DNA of 6,559 bases. Origin: Hyphomicrobiaceae bacterium (GTDB taxonomy: Bacteria > Pseudomonadota > Alphaproteobacteria > Rhizobiales > HXMU1428-3). Numbering within the stretch: the first letter of the stretch is position 1; every line of letters begins with the position of its first letter. The notes beneath the pieces are model-generated. The model searched no databases, had not been told where the DNA came from, and was given only the letters and a program-made list of their open reading frames with translations. Made by a program: the position numbers and the translations under genes. This document shows, one piece after another, positions 5,179 to 6,559 of the stretch. The stretch covers positions 1 through 6,559 of the forward strand of contig JANQQH010000281.1 of assembly GCA_028285025.1 (NCBI GenBank), given 5' to 3'.

Positions 5179-6559
5179 ATGGATTTATCAACGATAGAGC
5201 CGAAGATTTTATGGCTTGGCGCATTTGTTGTTCTTTATTGGACTTATTGTATTTTCTGGGGCATTAAGGGTGCGCGCCAGTCCGAGACGGCAAGAGATTA
5301 TTTTATTGCTGGCCGCGGTATTGGTGTTTGGGTGTTTGTGTTGGCCGCAACAGCCACAAGTTTTTCGGGGTGGACCTTTGTCGGGCACCCGGCAGCTATT
5401 TATACCGATGGGCTGCAATATGCCCATGTTTCTTTTTATGCCATCACCATTCCTTTTACCGGCGTTTTGTTCTTAAAACGGCAATGGATGCTGGGTAAAC
5501 GGTTTGGTTATGTCACCCCGGGTGAAATGTATGCCTCTTACTTTCAAGGCGATGGCATTAGGTTGCTCGTCGTTTTAGTGGCGCTTTGTTTTTCTATTCC
5601 ATATCTTGGTGTTCAGCTACAAGCTTCAGGCTTTCTGTTTAACGTTTTAACAGACGGCTTGCTTAGTGTTGAAGCTGGCATGTGGGCGCTATCTTTGGTG
5701 GTGTTTATTTATGTGGCAACAGGTGGTTTGAAAGCGGTGGCTTATGTCGACACGATGCAATGTATTATGCTAGCTGTCGGCATTGTTGTTATCGGTATTA
5801 TCACCCTGAATGCTGTTGGCGGCATTGAGCCATTTTTGCAAGGGCTAAAGGACTTGGTTGCCAATGATACCGTTTTGACCAAGGAAGGCTACAGCCATTA
5901 TGTGGCCATTCCAGGGGTTATTCAATTTGTTAGTCATGGCCCGACTGCTGAGGGTGGTGCATGGACTGGTGTGATGATCTTGACCTATTTGATGGCGCTT
6001 ATGGGCATTCAAGCGGCCCCTGCCTTTTCTATGTGGGCTTTTTCCAACGCAAGCCCAGCGCCTTTTGCGCCGCAGCAAGTTTGGGCGTCTTCATTTATTG
6101 TTGGCGGTATTATGTTTAGCTTCACTGCTATTCAAGGCCTTGGCGCTCATCTTATTGGTCTTGATAACGCGTTAGTGCAAGCCTCCAGTGTTGCCAATGT
6201 GGTGCCTGAAGTTAAATCTGCTTTGGATGCCAAAGGTGTGAATGATTTGATGGCCATGCCGGGCCAACAGAAAAACCTGGTCCCTATTTTGATTAATTTG
6301 ATGGCCGATGTGGCCCCTTGGCTTGTTGGTTTATTGGCCGTTTGTGCTTTGGCGGCTATGCAATCAACCGGTGCGGCTTATATGTCGACAGCCTCAGGCA
6401 TGATCACGCGGGATTTGTTAAAGCACTTTGTTATTCCCAAAGCTTCAGATGCAACACAAAAGTTTTGGGGCCGGTTCTTTGTGGCGTTCATCGTGCTTGC
6501 CGCATTGGTGGTTGCCACTGTTTCAACAGATAAGATTGTGCTGCTTGGTGGCTTGGCGG
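5179..6559 (+). CDS. Sodium:solute symporter (SSS/SLC5) family protein, N-terminal 460 residues, 3' end outside the window
   Basis: The frame is open from ATG 5179 to the window end; family members are usually 480-600 residues. GGAGGG (5169-5174) lies 4 bases before this ATG, which is why I prefer it over the in-frame ATG at 5161. SSS landmarks: DYFIAGR (40-46), ATATSFSGWTFVGHPAAIY (57-75), the family hallmark GGLKAVAYVDTMQ (182-194), and AAMQSTGAAYMSTASGMITRDLL (393-415), where S396-T397 align by eye with the Na+-binding Ser/Thr pair of PutP. About ten hydrophobic segments are visible, near residues 13-29, 48-72, 81-99, 128-146, 168-183, 193-213, 264-285, 298-320, 376-402 and 433-452, consistent with the LeuT-like fold. 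It should couple inward Na+ flow to uptake of an organic solute across the inner membrane; the substrate cannot be read from sequence. Because the 3' end is missing, an SSS domain fused to a sensor kinase (CbrA type) is not excluded. Confidence 0.92.
   Translation, partial: MDLSTIEPKILWLGAFVVLYWTYCIFWGIKGARQSETARDYFIAGRGIGVWVFVLAATATSFSGWTFVGHPAAIYTDGLQYAHVSFYAITIPFTGVLFLKRQWMLGKRFGYVTPGEMYASYFQGDGIRLLVVLVALCFSIPYLGVQLQASGFLFNVLTDGLLSVEAGMWALSLVVFIYVATGGLKAVAYVDTMQCIMLAVGIVVIGIITLNAVGGIEPFLQGLKDLVANDTVLTKEGYSHYVAIPGVIQFVSHGPTAEGGAWTGVMILTYLMALMGIQAAPAFSMWAFSNASPAPFAPQQVWASSFIVGGIMFSFTAIQGLGAHLIGLDNALVQASSVANVVPEVKSALDAKGVNDLMAMPGQQKNLVPILINLMADVAPWLVGLLAVCALAAMQSTGAAYMSTASGMITRDLLKHFVIPKASDATQKFWGRFFVAFIVLAALVVATVSTDKIVLLGGLA

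Overview
The window holds four protein-coding genes, all on the + strand, separated by two large, structured intergenic regions. Two of the genes are cut by the window edges. A periplasmic substrate-binding protein with a Sec signal peptide next to an AsmA-like protein points to a Gram-negative bacterium. The style of the binding protein and the modest G+C (roughly mid-40s percent by eye) fit a low-GC alphaproteobacterium, but that is an inference and no rRNA or marker gene is present. The + strand is visibly rich in G and T, as expected when all genes point along the leading replication strand.

Layout. (1) 1-629: 3' part of an AsmA-family envelope protein. (2) 666-1784: complete polyamine-type (PotD/PotF-like, COG0687) ABC-transporter binding protein, 36 bases after gene 1 and without any permease or ATPase gene in view. 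(3) 1785-2662: a long gap with no convincing full-length gene. It carries a 30-bp perfect palindrome, a second inverted repeat, a 16-codon mini-ORF with a strong Shine-Dalgarno sequence, three successive hairpins ending in a textbook Rho-independent terminator, and a candidate extended -10 promoter. (4) 2663-4813: a 716-residue single-pass membrane protein that I do not recognise, apparently transcribed alone because a terminator lies on each side. (5) 4814-5178: a leader region with the terminator loop, an 18-bp inverted repeat, a 12-codon mini-ORF with a good Shine-Dalgarno sequence, and a hairpin touching the next gene's ribosome binding site. (6) 5179 to the window end: first 460 residues of a sodium:solute symporter (SSS/SLC5) family protein.

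Function. Genes 1 and 2 may be cotranscribed, but they share no obvious pathway. The binding protein and the symporter both suggest uptake of small solutes. No defence system, mobile element, CRISPR array, tRNA or rRNA is visible. The parts not explained by known families are the orphan 716-residue protein and the structured region at 2272-2411.
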